The notes beneath the pieces were generated by a model. That model saw only the letters and a list, made by a program, of their open reading frames with translations. It ran no database searches and was not told the origin of the DNA. A program made the position numbers and the translations under genes. From JBOHUC01 sp050733935 (GTDB lineage: Bacteria; Eisenbacteria; RBG-16-71-46; DASYSL01): a stretch of 24,750 nt of DNA. The stretch's first letter is position 1. Each line of letters begins with the position of its first letter. Shown here in pieces: positions 24,197 to 24,750 of this stretch. Location: the NCBI GenBank assembly GCA_050733935.1, contig JBOHUC010000050.1:1-24750 (forward strand), in the 5' to 3' direction.

Positions 24197-24750
24197 CCCC
24201 GCCGATCGTGCTCACCGGTGCGACCGGAACCGGAAAGACGGCCGTGTCGCTCGAGCTCGCGGCCCTTTTGGGTGGCGAGATCCTGTGCGCGGACTCGCGC
24301 CAGCTCTACCGCGGGTTCGACGTCGCGACCGGGAAGCCCACGAAGGACGAGCGCGCGCGCGTACCGCATCACGGATTCGACACGCTCGATCCCGCCGAGA
24401 CCTCGTCGGCCGGTGCGTACGTGCGCGCGACCGCTCCGCTGCTCGAGAGCGTGACCGCGCGCGGCGCGCTCCCGATCCTGGTCGGCGGCACCGGGCTCTA
24501 CCTGAGAGCGCTCCACGGCGGGCTCGCCGAGATCCCCGAGATCGACGAGGCGGTGCGCACCCGCGTGCGCGCGCGCCTGCGCGAGGACGGCCCCGAGGCG
24601 CTCCACGCCGAGCTCGGCGCTCTCGATGCGGAGCTCGCCGCGCGTCTGGCACCGCGCGACGGTCAGCGCATCGCCCGCGGCCTCGAAGTCGCACTCGGCA
24701 CCGGCCGGCCGCTCTCCGAGTGGCAGCGCGCGGGCGCCCGCGAGCCCGCA
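24193..24750 (+). CDS. miaA: tRNA dimethylallyltransferase MiaA, N-terminal part
   Basis: 186 codons are visible; the gene runs off the right edge. ATG 24193 overlaps the mutL stop. The P-loop GATGTGKT (residues about 9-16), DSRQLYRGFDVATGKPT and VGGTGLYLRAL are diagnostic of MiaA. The enzyme adds an isopentenyl (dimethylallyl) group to A37 of tRNAs that read UNN codons. A mutL-miaA arrangement is common in bacteria, which supports both calls. Confidence 0.96.

Overview
The window is GC-rich, densely coded chromosomal DNA. I found no IS elements, CRISPR arrays, tRNA or rRNA genes. Several secreted proteins end in T9SS-type or FlgD/Ig-like C-terminal modules. These occur next to a permuted S55 protein, a carbohydrate-binding-family-V/XII-like secreted protein and an endonuclease-type MutL without MutH. 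Together they point to an uncultured FCB-group or neighbouring Gram-negative lineage; Candidatus Eisenbacteria is my best guess. That placement is inference from gene style, not from a marker gene.

Layout. Positions 2-244 hold the C-terminus of mutS. A T9SS-sorted secreted protein lies on the minus strand (275-1954). It is divergent from a very large secreted HEFQH metalloprotease / PD40 beta-propeller / Ig-like protein (2199-6438) that is broken by two frameshifts. Next come a bifunctional homocysteine S-methyltransferase / methylenetetrahydrofolate reductase on the minus strand (6532-8490) and a plus-strand run (8603-14461): a SpoIVB-like S55 protein, a secreted beta-propeller protein, a GT-C membrane glycosyltransferase and a PPC/DUF296 protein. 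Converging on that run is a secreted, low-complexity protein with three tandem modules, an aromatic/Met/His-rich belt, about 20 GGV repeats and an RGG-rich tail (14580-16853). A small HxH...C...CxxC protein (17007-17294) follows, then a periplasmic cyclophilin (17302-17955) and pgeF (18074-18871) on the minus strand. The right end is a plus-strand operon: a 1008-aa SurA/PpiD-like parvulin, a small Rossmann-like protein, mutL and miaA, joined by a 12-nt gap and GTGA and ATGA overlaps.

How the genes fit together. Two themes dominate. One is the envelope and secretion: secreted propellers, sorting domains, two families of prolyl isomerase and an S55-type protein. The other is mismatch repair: mutS at the left edge and mutL-miaA at the right, both carrying a likely beta-clamp-binding peptide. 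I could read several sigma70-like promoters. Two of them share the same -10 hexamer (TACACT) and the same distance to the start codon.

The points most worth a second look are the two in-frame-restorable frameshifts in the metalloprotease gene, the reversed motif order in the S55 protein, the modular low-complexity secreted protein, the divergent pair whose start codons share one CATG, and the unknown gene translationally coupled to mutL. I did not find a convincing new defence or mobile system.
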